NCBI GenBank assembly: GCA_964400675.1
Contig: CAYNVO010000008.1
Coordinates: 69,132-133,131 of the forward strand
Length of the DNA: 64,000 bases
Source of the DNA: 9FT-COMBO-48-23 sp964400675
GTDB taxonomy: Bacteria > Chloroflexota > Dehalococcoidia > GIF9 > UBA5629
Reading direction: 5' to 3'
Shown: in pieces, positions 35,445-44,340 of the stretch
How positions within the stretch are numbered: position 1 is the stretch's first letter
Layout: each line of letters starts with the position of its first letter
The notes under the pieces: generated by a model
Database searches by the model: none
What the model was told of the DNA's origin: nothing
What the model saw: only the letters and a program-made list of their open reading frames with translations
Position numbers and translations under genes: made by a program

Positions 35445-36776
35445 TTACCGCCCCAGCATGCCCGTCAAGTTCTTGGGTAATCTTCCCTGTGCTGCCATCT
35501 TGGCCAGCTTTTGCATCTGGTAAAATTGATTGAGCAGTTGATTAACATCCGCGGGAGTAGTTCCGCTGCCTTTTGCAATACGCCGCCGCCGACTACCGCC
35601 GATAATAGCTGGAGTGTGTCGCTCTTCCAGGGTCATCGACAAAATGATAGCCTCAATTTTCCGCATCCGGCTTTCCTCATCACCTTGAGGAATGCTAGAA
35701 GCGAACTTCGAGAAACCGGGTAGCAATTCAACCAGCTGAGTTAATGACCCCATTTTTTTAATCTGACGCAACTGCCCCAAAAAGTCCTCGAGATTGAACT
35801 CCGCGCTGCGCATCTTTTTCTCTAGCTGTTTGGCTTGCTGCTCATCAAAAGTCTTCTCTGCCTTCTCGATTAAAGTAAGTACATCTCCCATACCCAAAAT
35901 GCGAGATGCCAGGCGGTCTGGATAAAAAGGTTCAAGCGCATTTGCTTTTTCACCAGTGCCGATGAACTTTACCGGCACGCCAGTGACAAACTTAATAGAA
36001 AGAGCAGCACCACCCCGGGCATCCCCATCCATCTTAGTCAAAATAAGACCGGTCAAGCCAATGTCCTTATTAAACGCTTCAGCCGTGTTCACCGCATCCT
36101 GACCGGTCATAGCATCAACCACCAATAGCACCTCTGAAGGACGAATTTCATCTTTCAGTTGGACCAGCTCTTTCATCATTGCTTCATCAATATGAAGACG
36201 CCCCTGAGTATCAATAATTACCCAGGTAGCCGCCATCTCTTGGGCATCCTTTAGAGCATGGCGGCAAATGGCAAGCGGTGCCGCCTTGGCATCCTCACTT
36301 GAGACCGGTATATCCATCTGCTTGCCCAGCATCACCAACTGTTCAACGGCAGCCGGTCGGCGAGTATCAGCAGCCACCATTAAAGGACGTTGCCCACTGC
36401 TTTTAAGATACAGAGCCAGCTTGGCTGCCGTGGTAGTCTTACCCGAGCCCTGCAAACCGACAAGCATAATAATTGAAGGTGGACGACCAGATGTTATAAG
36501 CTCATTCCGCTCTTTGCCTAAGATATTTACGAGTTCTTCATTGACAATTTTTATGATTTGCTGAGCCGGAGTCAGACTTTCCAACACCTGGGCAGTCAAA
36601 GCTCGCTCTCTTACAACAGCAAGAAAATCCTTCACGACCCTGAAATTAACATCAGCTTCTAGAAGAGCCAGGCGTATTTGCCGCAAAGCTTCATCAATAT
36701 CCTTTTCACTGAGCCTTCCTTTATTGCCCAGGCCACTGAATATCTTGCTTAATTTCTGCGTCAGAACTTCAAACAT
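35445..36776 (-). CDS. ffh: Signal recognition particle protein Ffh/SRP54
   Basis: This 443-residue GTPase targets ribosomes making membrane proteins to FtsY and the Sec translocon. It has the N domain, the G domain with GLQGSGKTTTAAKLA (about 106), DTQGR and TKMDGDARGG, and a Met-rich M domain at the C-terminus (MRKIEAIILSMTLEER, RRRRIAKGSGTTPADVNQLL, FYQMQKLAKM). The SRP RNA gene was not seen in the window. The gene is alone on the minus strand. Confidence 0.96.
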   Translation of the reverse strand: MFEVLTQKLSKIFSGLGNKGRLSEKDIDEALRQIRLALLEADVNFRVVKDFLAVVRERALTAQVLESLTPAQQIIKIVNEELVNILGKERNELITSGRPPSIIMLVGLQGSGKTTTAAKLALYLKSSGQRPLMVAADTRRPAAVEQLVMLGKQMDIPVSSEDAKAAPLAICRHALKDAQEMAATWVIIDTQGRLHIDEAMMKELVQLKDEIRPSEVLLVVDAMTGQDAVNTAEAFNKDIGLTGLILTKMDGDARGGAALSIKFVTGVPVKFIGTGEKANALEPFYPDRLASRILGMGDVLTLIEKAEKTFDEQQAKQLEKKMRSAEFNLEDFLGQLRQIKKMGSLTQLVELLPGFSKFASSIPQGDEESRMRKIEAIILSMTLEERHTPAIIGGSRRRRIAKGSGTTPADVNQLLNQFYQMQKLAKMAAQGRLPKNLTGMLGR

Positions 36777-36876
36777 AAGCCACCTGTAGAATTCTACCTA
36801 TGCCTGTTGCCACAGTCAATTGTGATAAAATAAAAACAGCGCATGGAATTACAAAACTGCCCGGAATAATTTAAGA

Positions 36877-37647
36877 ATGTTTGAAGCTTCACCATTCAGC
36901 CTGAACATGTTTCAGCAGTGCCCGAGACAGTATAAGTTTCAGTATATAGACCACCTTGGGGGTATTTACAGAAAATCACGACCATATTTCACCATGGGCG
37001 ACCATGTGCATGCTGCCCTCAGAGATTTTCTCACCGTAGTCCCGGTCATTGAGCGTAACCCAACAAGGCTTGAGGATTTGCTGCGGGAAAAATGGCGACG
37101 AAACCGCAAGGGATTCAATAACAGGGAAGATGAGAAAAGATGGGGTGAAAAGGCTCTCAAACAATTACGCCGATTTGCTCAGAATCATGATATTTCTGTT
37201 ACACCATACATGGTGGAAGATTATCATAGTGCTGAACTAACCAGTTCCATAATCTTAAAAGGCAAAATAGACCGGGTTGACAAAGAAGCCGATGACAGTC
37301 TGCACATCATCGATTATAAGACCGGCAAGATGCCGTCTGAAATAAACCAGGTGCAACTCCATATTTATGCCCTCATCCTCTCTAAAAAGCAGGACCTGCC
37401 GCTCAAAAAAGCCTCCTATCTTTACCTGGAGGCCGGCGAATTCAGGACTATTGAGCTGACCGCTGCAGATTTAGCACATGCCACTTCCTATGTAATCGAA
37501 CTGGTGGATAAGATATGCAGAGAAGAGGAATACGCTGCTACCCCAAACATTTATTGCTGGAACTGTGATTTCCTTGAGATATGTCCCAGTCAAGAAGAGG
37601 CTGCCAAATTCACCGCCAGAGAAGAAGAGTTAGATTTTAATGATTAA
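36877..37647 (+). CDS. RecB/Cas4-family PD-(D/E)XK nuclease with C-terminal Fe-S cysteines
   Basis: This 256-residue protein is a PD-(D/E)XK nuclease of the RecB/AddB/Cas4 type. The catalytic core is GKIDRVDKEADDSLHIIDYKTGK (Asp about 129, then D-Y-K), followed by the QVQLHIYALIL helix. Cysteines at position 15 (QQCPRQYKF) and in CWNCDFLEIC near the C-terminus could hold a [4Fe-4S] cluster as in AddB and Cas4. It ends 9 bases before a Rad50/SbcC-like gene, so the pair likely acts together in double-strand end processing. No Cas genes or repeats are near. Confidence 0.87.
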   Translation: MFEASPFSLNMFQQCPRQYKFQYIDHLGGIYRKSRPYFTMGDHVHAALRDFLTVVPVIERNPTRLEDLLREKWRRNRKGFNNREDEKRWGEKALKQLRRFAQNHDISVTPYMVEDYHSAELTSSIILKGKIDRVDKEADDSLHIIDYKTGKMPSEINQVQLHIYALILSKKQDLPLKKASYLYLEAGEFRTIELTAADLAHATSYVIELVDKICREEEYAATPNIYCWNCDFLEICPSQEEAAKFTAREEELDFND

Positions 37648-37656
37648 TGCAGAAAC

Positions 37657-40230
37657 ATGATCCCTGTCAGACTTGCACTCAAAAACTTCATGTGCTACCG
37701 GGACAATGTGCCACCTTTGTCTTTCGATAGCATACACGTGGCTTGCCTTTGTGGTGATAATGGCAATGGTAAATCAGCGCTTTTTGATGCCCTAACCTGG
37801 GCACTATGGGGCAAATCCCGAGCTAAGGACAACAGCGACGATGACCTGGTGCACCTGGGACAATCCGAGATGGAGGTAGAGCTGGAGTTCGTCTCCGGTG
37901 AGCAAAGATATCGAGTCCTCCGTAAACACGCCAAGAAACCCAGCAAGGCACGTGCCGGACAAACCATCCTAGAGCTTCAGATAGCCACCAATGAAGCTTT
38001 CAGGTCTATCTCAGGTAATTCGAAATCGGAAACACAGCAGAAGATAATCGAGCTCTTGAAACTGGATTATGAGACATTCAAGAATAGCGCTTTCCTTCGC
38101 CAGGGACATTCTGACGAGTTCAGCATTAAGCGCCCCGGAGAGCGCAAGGAGATACTGGCCAACATTCTTGGCTTATCCCATTACGATGAACTCGAGAGAA
38201 GAGCCAAAGACTTAGCCAAAGATAGACGAAACAAAGCAGATACGATGGAGAATGATATTAATCAAATCGAACTCCAGCTCGCAGCCAGGCCTGAATATGA
38301 AGACGGGATTACAAAGATACAAGACGAAATCAGACAAATTGAAGAAAAAAGAAAAACTGAAGATGCGATTATCTCCAGCCTGCGTAGCCAGAAAGAGTCA
38401 TTAGAAATTAAAAGAGAACAGCTATCCAATACCGAAAATCACCTCAGCGAAGCAAATAGGGAACTGGAACGCTGGCAGTCAAAAATGAGAAAGCTCCAAG
38501 CCAAAATAGCCGCATATGAAAGAGTTCTGTCAGAAAGAGTCACCATAGAAAAAGGGCACTCTGACCTCACAGAAGCCAAAGGTCTCAACGACGATTTTAA
38601 CCAGAAGTTAAGCCAGTTACTTGCCCTGAGAGAACGCATAAGCGATCTGGACAAAATTGTCAGACAAGCCGCTGAAACATTCAACGTAGACCATAAGGTA
38701 ATTCAGTCCAGACTAGCCGGTAATGAATCTAAGTCTGCCAAAATACCCCAGCTCGAAGAAGCACTCGTACAGGCACGCAAAGATTTGACTGAATTGGCAA
38801 AATCAGAAGAAATGATAACCACAAAAAGAAAACAAACACAGCAAATTATGTCTCGAATCAGCCATTTGGAGTCAGTTAGCACCCGACTGGATACAGACAT
38901 AGATGACCTGAATGAGAAATGCAAACTACTAGCTCAAGGTGATGCTCGCTGTCCCTTATGCCAGACCGAGCTCGGAGTAGACGGACGGCAGCAACTGGGA
39001 ACGAAGCTAAATTCTGAAGTCCAGCAGAAAATCAAAGCTCGCCAGAACAACAACGAGGAACTCAAACGAAACAAGGCAGAGCTTCAGGCTCTTGAAAGCG
39101 AATTAGCCAAACGAGAAACAGTCCTGAACAAAGAACGCTCCGTCCGACAACACCAGCTAAGCATCGCCGAAAAAGAGCTTGCTGAAGCCAGACAAGCCAG
39201 CAATGAGCTGCCTCAAGAAAAAGCTAAGCTAGAGGAACTTGAGCAACGCCTCGCAAAAAAAGACTACGCTGTTCAGGAACAAAAGATGCTTTTAGAATTG
39301 GAAAGCGAGGAGAAAAAGCTCGGATACAGCAAGGAAAGGCACCAGCAGGTACAGCAGCAACTGGCAGGACTTCAGAAATATGAGATTCTAAAGAGAGACT
39401 TCGATGAAGCCATGAAATCCATTGACAAAGAGAAGGTCGCCCTGACCGAGGCTGAGACAGCCGTTTCTAATCTAAGTACGGTAGCAAAAGCAGACTCAAA
39501 AAAGATGGACGCACTGAGAGCCGAGCTGGTTGCTTTGCCCGAACTGGCCGATAAGATAGCCAAAGCCAATGAGGCTCATCGGGTTTTGCTCCAGAGCGAG
39601 CGACAGGTACGCGACAGATTAGCTGCATTACAGGAGAGGCTGCGCCACCTGGCTGACTTAGAAACAAAGAAAGAGGAAAAAACAAAGCTCTTACACCAGA
39701 TATTAAACGAGGAGAGTATCTACAAGGAATTAGCCGAGGCTTTCAGCAAAAAAGGTATTCAGGCATTGCTTATCGAGCAAGCGATCCCCGAGATCGAAAT
39801 AGAAGCCAACCGTCTGCTGGCTAAAATGACCGATAACCGAATGTCCCTCAGGCTCGAGACCCAGCGGGAAACCAAGAAAGGCGATACCATTGAGACTCTG
39901 GATATCAAAATAGCCGATGAACTGGGCACCCGCAACTACGAGATGTATAGCGGTGGAGAAGCATTCCGCATAGACCTTGCCCTGCGTATAGCTCTTTCCA
40001 TGTTACTGGTCAGGCGGGCTGGGGCATCCCTGCCTGTATTAATCATTGATGAGGGCTTCGGCACCCAGGACAGCTCAGCGAGGGAAAAACTAGTTGAGGC
40101 TATAAGCTCGATTCAGGACGACTTTGAAAAGCTATTTGTCATCACCCACCTCGAGGAAATGAAGGACAGATTTCCAGTGCTCATAAACGTAACCAAGACA
40201 GCCGACGGCTCGATGATATCGATAATCTGA
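37657..40230 (+). CDS. Rad50/SbcC-like SMC ATPase
   Basis: This 857-residue SMC-type ATPase has the N-terminal Walker A GDNGNGKSALFDALTWALWG (about 33-52), long coiled-coil arms, a zinc hook CPLCQTE (about 433), the signature MYSGGEAFRIDLALRIALS (about 766) and Walker B LIIDEGFGTQDSSARE near 795. It is the Rad50/SbcC fold. SbcC normally works with the SbcD/Mre11 nuclease, but here the adjacent gene is a RecB/Cas4-like nuclease and no Mre11-like gene is present in the window. DNA end recognition in repair or in defence is likely. Confidence 0.92.
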   Translation: MIPVRLALKNFMCYRDNVPPLSFDSIHVACLCGDNGNGKSALFDALTWALWGKSRAKDNSDDDLVHLGQSEMEVELEFVSGEQRYRVLRKHAKKPSKARAGQTILELQIATNEAFRSISGNSKSETQQKIIELLKLDYETFKNSAFLRQGHSDEFSIKRPGERKEILANILGLSHYDELERRAKDLAKDRRNKADTMENDINQIELQLAARPEYEDGITKIQDEIRQIEEKRKTEDAIISSLRSQKESLEIKREQLSNTENHLSEANRELERWQSKMRKLQAKIAAYERVLSERVTIEKGHSDLTEAKGLNDDFNQKLSQLLALRERISDLDKIVRQAAETFNVDHKVIQSRLAGNESKSAKIPQLEEALVQARKDLTELAKSEEMITTKRKQTQQIMSRISHLESVSTRLDTDIDDLNEKCKLLAQGDARCPLCQTELGVDGRQQLGTKLNSEVQQKIKARQNNNEELKRNKAELQALESELAKRETVLNKERSVRQHQLSIAEKELAEARQASNELPQEKAKLEELEQRLAKKDYAVQEQKMLLELESEEKKLGYSKERHQQVQQQLAGLQKYEILKRDFDEAMKSIDKEKVALTEAETAVSNLSTVAKADSKKMDALRAELVALPELADKIAKANEAHRVLLQSERQVRDRLAALQERLRHLADLETKKEEKTKLLHQILNEESIYKELAEAFSKKGIQALLIEQAIPEIEIEANRLLAKMTDNRMSLRLETQRETKKGDTIETLDIKIADELGTRNYEMYSGGEAFRIDLALRIALSMLLVRRAGASLPVLIIDEGFGTQDSSAREKLVEAISSIQDDFEKLFVITHLEEMKDRFPVLINVTKTADGSMISII

Positions 40231-40274
40231 CACAAAACGTTGGCTCTAACTCTGGTAGAAGGAGGCAGATAAAG

Positions 40275-41291
40275 ATGGAAATACTGAAGGAAGGTAAAGG
40301 GGAGCTTCTGGGCTGGCATGACCCTGACGAGGCCAGGGATTGGGTGCTTAACAACAAGTCTCGCGAGCTGAAGGACAAAACAATGTCAGTTGAGGAGGCA
40401 GTATCAAGATTCATTAATAACGGAGATTTTATCGCCAGCGGCGGTTTCGGGCACATAAGGGTATCTATGGCTATTGTCTACGAAATTATCCGACAGAAAA
40501 AACGAAACCTAGCCATGGCTGGCAAAACAGCTGTTCACGACCTTGACATTCTGGTAGGTGCTGGCTGCGTAGACAGGGTAGAGGTGGCTTATTCATTTGG
40601 GCACGAGCTCAGAGGCCTGTCTCCAGCCTCCAGGAGAATGGTAGAGAGCGGGCGATGTAAAGTAGTTGCCGAAACCAGCAACGCCGGATATCAATGGCGA
40701 TTCCTGGCTGCTATGATGGGCATACCATTCATACCAAGTCGCAATTTACTGGGCACAGACACCGGCAGTTACAGTTCTTGTAAAGTGGTTAAAGACCCAT
40801 TCAGCGGCAAACCAATCAATCTGATTCCCGCGGCCTATCCTGATGTTGCCTTTATTCATGTCCACCGCTGCGACATCTACGGTAACGCCCAGATAGATGC
40901 TATCCTTGTAGAAGACTTCGAGCTTTCCAGATGCGCCAGAAGATTAATAATAACCACCGAAGAAATCATCGACAATGAAATCATTAGAAGCGAACCGTGG
41001 AGAACAGCCATACCCTTTCTTGTGGTAGACGCCGTGGTCGAAGTTCCCTACGGCTCACATCCCTGTGAAATGCCGGGCATATACTACTATGATGAGGAGC
41101 ATATAGCTGAGTGGCTGAGCCTATCCAAAACTCAGGAGGGTGTGGATGAATATTTGAACAAATACGTGTTCGGCATCGATAATTTCCACGACTATCTGAA
41201 GCTCTGTGGCGGCACAAAAAAGTTTAACTACCTGAAAAACAGGGAGTTCCTCAAAGAGCCGATGGTCGCCCCGTGGCGGAAACAGAACTAA
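40275..41291 (+). CDS. CoA-transferase subunit A (GctA/IpdA-like)
   Basis: This 338-residue protein belongs to family I CoA-transferases, alpha subunit, close to glutaconate CoA-transferase GctA and IpdA-type proteins. Seen: IASGGFGHIRVSMAIVYEI at the N-terminus, IPFIPSRNLLGTDTG and the central PDVAFIHVHRCDIYGNAQ. The ATG has an AAGGAGG ribosome site. It is followed by the beta subunit after 30 bases and then by an oxidoreductase operon. The substrate is not determined; a CoA ester of an amino-acid- or ring-derived acid is likely. Confidence 0.88.
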   Translation: MEILKEGKGELLGWHDPDEARDWVLNNKSRELKDKTMSVEEAVSRFINNGDFIASGGFGHIRVSMAIVYEIIRQKKRNLAMAGKTAVHDLDILVGAGCVDRVEVAYSFGHELRGLSPASRRMVESGRCKVVAETSNAGYQWRFLAAMMGIPFIPSRNLLGTDTGSYSSCKVVKDPFSGKPINLIPAAYPDVAFIHVHRCDIYGNAQIDAILVEDFELSRCARRLIITTEEIIDNEIIRSEPWRTAIPFLVVDAVVEVPYGSHPCEMPGIYYYDEEHIAEWLSLSKTQEGVDEYLNKYVFGIDNFHDYLKLCGGTKKFNYLKNREFLKEPMVAPWRKQN

Positions 41292-41321
41292 GGATTCCTG
41301 ATAAAGGAGGAACTTAAGAAT

Positions 41322-42101
41322 ATGCTCAAAGAAGACAGATATAACACAAGAGAGTTCTTAGCCTTTACTGGCGCAAGTTTATTGGAAGATAAAAAAACCG
41401 TCTTCGTGGGCACAGGATTCCCCATAATAGCTTCCATGTTAGCTCAAAAAACGCACGCCCCCAAACTGGTCATAGTTTTTGAAGCCGGTGGTTTAGGCCC
41501 ACTGCTGCCTGAACTGCCTGTTTCGGTAGGTGAATCCAGGACCTTTTACAAGGCGTCAGCTGCCTCCAGTATGCACGATACTATGTCACTTTCACAAGCA
41601 GGATATATTGATTTTGGTTTTCTGGGTGCGGCTCAGATGGATATGTTTGGGAACATCAACACCACAGTTATAGGTGACCATGACCTGCCCAAAAGCCGCT
41701 TGCCCGGCAGCGGTGGTGCTAACGACGTAGCATCGTTCGCACAAAGGCTCATTATCATCATTGCCAGACAATCAAAGAGGACATTCGTGGAAAAGCTCGA
41801 TTTTCTGACCACCCCTGGATTTCTTGATGGACCAGATGCCAGAGAGAAAGCCGGACTACCCAGAGGCACAGGACCATACAGGGTCATCACGCAGCTAGGT
41901 ATTTACGACTTCGACGAGAAAACGAAGCGGCTCAAGTTAATCTCATTACACCCCGGAGTCAGCGTTGATGAGGTGATGGAAAATAGTCAGTTCGAAATTA
42001 TGTTACCAGCCAAGATTGAAACCAGCCCTGAACCTTCTGATGAAGACTTGCGAATATTGCGCCAGGAGATAGACCCTGCGGGCATAGTACTGGGTAAGTA
42101 A
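41322..42101 (+). CDS. CoA-transferase subunit B (GctB/IpdB-like)
   Basis: This 259-residue beta subunit carries the putative catalytic Glu in IVFEAGGLGPLLP (about 50). FVGTGFPIIASMLAQ, FGFLGAAQMDMFGNINTTVIG and GSGGANDVASFAQR are typical of GctB/IpdB proteins. Its ribosome site is AAGGAGG. It pairs with the preceding gene. Confidence 0.88.
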   Translation: MLKEDRYNTREFLAFTGASLLEDKKTVFVGTGFPIIASMLAQKTHAPKLVIVFEAGGLGPLLPELPVSVGESRTFYKASAASSMHDTMSLSQAGYIDFGFLGAAQMDMFGNINTTVIGDHDLPKSRLPGSGGANDVASFAQRLIIIIARQSKRTFVEKLDFLTTPGFLDGPDAREKAGLPRGTGPYRVITQLGIYDFDEKTKRLKLISLHPGVSVDEVMENSQFEIMLPAKIETSPEPSDEDLRILRQEIDPAGIVLGK

Positions 42102-42148
42102 CCTACGCATAACTAAAACCGCAAGCGCACGTTTGACACATATTAGTG

Positions 42149-42183
42149 TTCAGAGTTACCATATTATGTCCGTTCACTCTGAA
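42149..42183 (+). promoter_or_regulatory. Inverted repeat in the leader of the oxidoreductase operon
   Basis: TTCAGAGT (42149-42156) and ACTCTGAA (42176-42183) are a perfect 8-bp inverted repeat with a 19-base spacer, 40 bases before the GTG start at 42223. A TTGACA box lies just upstream (42133-42138) but no good -10 is at standard spacing. It may be an operator or an mRNA hairpin. Confidence 0.35.
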
Positions 42184-42222
42184 ATACCGGGCATCACCTG
42201 AGAAAGGATACCGAAATCCTTC

Positions 42223-42801
42223 GTGACCACAAAGCTATATGAGATTAGATGGCATGGGCGAGGTGGACAGGGAGCGGTAACAGCCGCCAAGATAGTAGCC
42301 CAGGCAGCCCACTTTAAAGGCTATCAAGGCATAGCTGCAGCACCATCTTTCGGCGCTGAAAGAAGAGGCGTCCCAGTGAGCGCATTGACCAGAGTCTCCA
42401 CAGAAAAAATAGCGGTTGTATCACAAGTAGAAAAACCTGACGCTGTTGTGGTGCTGGACCAGTCCCTGCTCAAATACCAGGAGGTAATCAGTGGCTTAGT
42501 CAGCGGGGGATGGCTTGTGGTTAACTCATGGCTGCACCCTAAAGAGCTAAACATTAAAGGCGATTTTAACGTCGCCACTGCCGATGCCACTAGAGTCTGC
42601 CGTGAGCTGGGGCTGATGGTCGGCGGACTCCCAATGGTTAATACTGCTATGCTGGGCGCGCTTGCCTGTGCTACCCAAATAGTGGACCTGACAAATATCA
42701 AAAAGGTAATCAGGGAAAGATTCTCCAATAGCACCGTTGACATTAATCTCACCGCTATTGAGAAGACCTACGAGATAACCAAACTGGAGAAAATAAGCTA
42801 A
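42223..42801 (+). CDS. porG: 2-oxoacid:ferredoxin oxidoreductase, gamma subunit
   Basis: This 192-residue protein is the gamma subunit of pyruvate/2-oxoacid:ferredoxin oxidoreductases. It opens with YEIRWHGRGGQGAVTAAKIVAQAA and carries GIAAAPSFGAERRGVPVSALTR. It starts with GTG 42223. It is followed at once by delta, alpha and beta subunits in the standard order of four-subunit enzymes. Confidence 0.92.
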   Translation: MTTKLYEIRWHGRGGQGAVTAAKIVAQAAHFKGYQGIAAAPSFGAERRGVPVSALTRVSTEKIAVVSQVEKPDAVVVLDQSLLKYQEVISGLVSGGWLVVNSWLHPKELNIKGDFNVATADATRVCRELGLMVGGLPMVNTAMLGALACATQIVDLTNIKKVIRERFSNSTVDINLTAIEKTYEITKLEKIS

Positions 42802-42809
42802 GTAAAATC

Positions 42810-43085
42810 ATGGGAACCAGGGATTGCAATCATATCTGCGATGAGTCATCACCAGCCATCGGTGAAGCCGGCAAGACAGGTGAATGGCGCAGCCTTATGC
42901 CGGTTATACATAATAACAAGTGCATCCCGGCTAAGCAAAATAAGCCATCATGCTTTATCTGCTGGCTTTATTGTCCCGATGCCGTCATCAAGAAAACCAT
43001 ACCCGTCCAGATAAACCTGGACTACTGCAAAGGGTGCGGAATATGCATGCAGGTCTGCCCGGCAAAAGCCATAACCATGGTGTAA
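42810..43085 (+). CDS. porD: 2-oxoacid:ferredoxin oxidoreductase, delta (ferredoxin) subunit
   Basis: This 91-residue protein has two [4Fe-4S] motifs: CFICWLYCP (a CxxCxxxC form) and CKGCGICMQVCPAKAI. It is the electron-exit ferredoxin subunit between PorG and PorA. The ribosome site is weak; ATG 42810 is the first start after porG. Confidence 0.9.
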   Translation: MGTRDCNHICDESSPAIGEAGKTGEWRSLMPVIHNNKCIPAKQNKPSCFICWLYCPDAVIKKTIPVQINLDYCKGCGICMQVCPAKAITMV

Positions 43086-43103
43086 CGGAAAAAGAGGCTG
43101 CAT

Positions 43104-44327
43104 TTGGCAAAGAAAAGTAGCAAAGTCAACATTCGATTACTGGACGGCAATCAGGCTGCCGCCGAGGGAGCCAAACTCAGCCGTGTCCAGGTCATTGCTG
43201 CCTATCCGATTACGCCACAAACACCGCTTACCGAAGAGCTTTCTGAATTCGTGGAGAAAGGTGAACTCAAGGCTGAATATATCGCCGTCGAGAGTGAACA
43301 TAGTGCCATGACCGTATGCACTTCAGCCTCCATGGTAGGAGCCAGGACATTCACCGCCACAAGCGCCCATGGCTTAGCCTACATGCACGAGATGTTGCAT
43401 TGGGCTGCTGGAGCACGCCTGCCGGTGGTGCTCGCCTGCGTTAACCGCGCCCTCGGAGCACCCTGGAATATACTCAACGACCAGCAGGACTCCATATCAC
43501 AGCGTGATACCGGCTGGATACAGATGTATGCCAGAAACAACCAGGAAATTCTGGATTCTATCATCCAGGCTTATAAGATTGCGGAAACAGTGTATGTGCC
43601 CGTTATGGTCTGCTTCGACGGCTACGTCCTGTCTCATACTGAAATGCCGGTGGACATACCGTCACAAGAGGAGGTGGATAAATTCCTACCCCCGTATAAA
43701 CCACACACCACACTTGACCCGGCAAATCCCAAAAACTATAACCTGGTAACACTTGCCGACCCCAGAGCTAATAATGAGGGCGTTTTGTGCCACGGATATA
43801 TGGAGCTGAGATATCTGCTGCAAGAAGCTTTGCAAGATTCCGCAGAAACAATAATCAAAGCGGGACAGGAATTCGGCGGGCTATTCGGTAGGAACTACGC
43901 CAACCTGTTCTGGGAAGATGGCATGGCCGATGCCGATATAGTCATCGTTGCCATGGGCAGCCTGGCAATGGAAGCAAAGGTGGCTGCGGATATACTTCGA
44001 GACGAAGGCCATGAGGTCGGTGTACTGAGCTTGAGAGTATTCAGGCCATTCCCTAAAGCCGCCCTGGTGAAGGCGCTGGAGAAAGCTCGCCTGATTGTGG
44101 TCTTCGACAAGAATATCAGCTACGGCTCCGAGGGAGCTACCTGCTCGGAAATCAAGTCAGCCCTCTACGGTAGTAAGACGAAAGCAGCCATACGAAACTT
44201 CATCGTCGGGCTGGGTGGACGAGACGTTAAAGCCAGAGAAATGGCAGACGCAGTAAGAGAAGCACTAACCTCTTTAAAAACAGGCGTTCTTAACACCGAA
44301 TATCCCGAATGGATATGTTACATTTGA
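43104..44327 (+). CDS. porA: 2-oxoacid:ferredoxin oxidoreductase, alpha subunit
   Basis: This 407-residue subunit has the pyrimidine-binding domain start LLDGNQAAAEGAKLSRVQVIAAYPITPQTPLTE (about 12-44) and EYIAVESEHSAMTVCTSASMVGARTFTATSAHGLAYMHE. The C-terminal transketolase-like part includes DIVIVAMGSLAMEAKVAAD. The form is that of archaeal-type Por/Vor alpha. Starts with TTG 43104 with a GAGG site. It oxidatively decarboxylates a 2-oxoacid to acyl-CoA with the beta subunit; pyruvate is the likeliest substrate but branched or aryl oxoacids cannot be excluded. Confidence 0.92.
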   Translation: MAKKSSKVNIRLLDGNQAAAEGAKLSRVQVIAAYPITPQTPLTEELSEFVEKGELKAEYIAVESEHSAMTVCTSASMVGARTFTATSAHGLAYMHEMLHWAAGARLPVVLACVNRALGAPWNILNDQQDSISQRDTGWIQMYARNNQEILDSIIQAYKIAETVYVPVMVCFDGYVLSHTEMPVDIPSQEEVDKFLPPYKPHTTLDPANPKNYNLVTLADPRANNEGVLCHGYMELRYLLQEALQDSAETIIKAGQEFGGLFGRNYANLFWEDGMADADIVIVAMGSLAMEAKVAADILRDEGHEVGVLSLRVFRPFPKAALVKALEKARLIVVFDKNISYGSEGATCSEIKSALYGSKTKAAIRNFIVGLGGRDVKAREMADAVREALTSLKTGVLNTEYPEWICYI

Positions 44328-44340
44328 GAGGTGTCTAATT

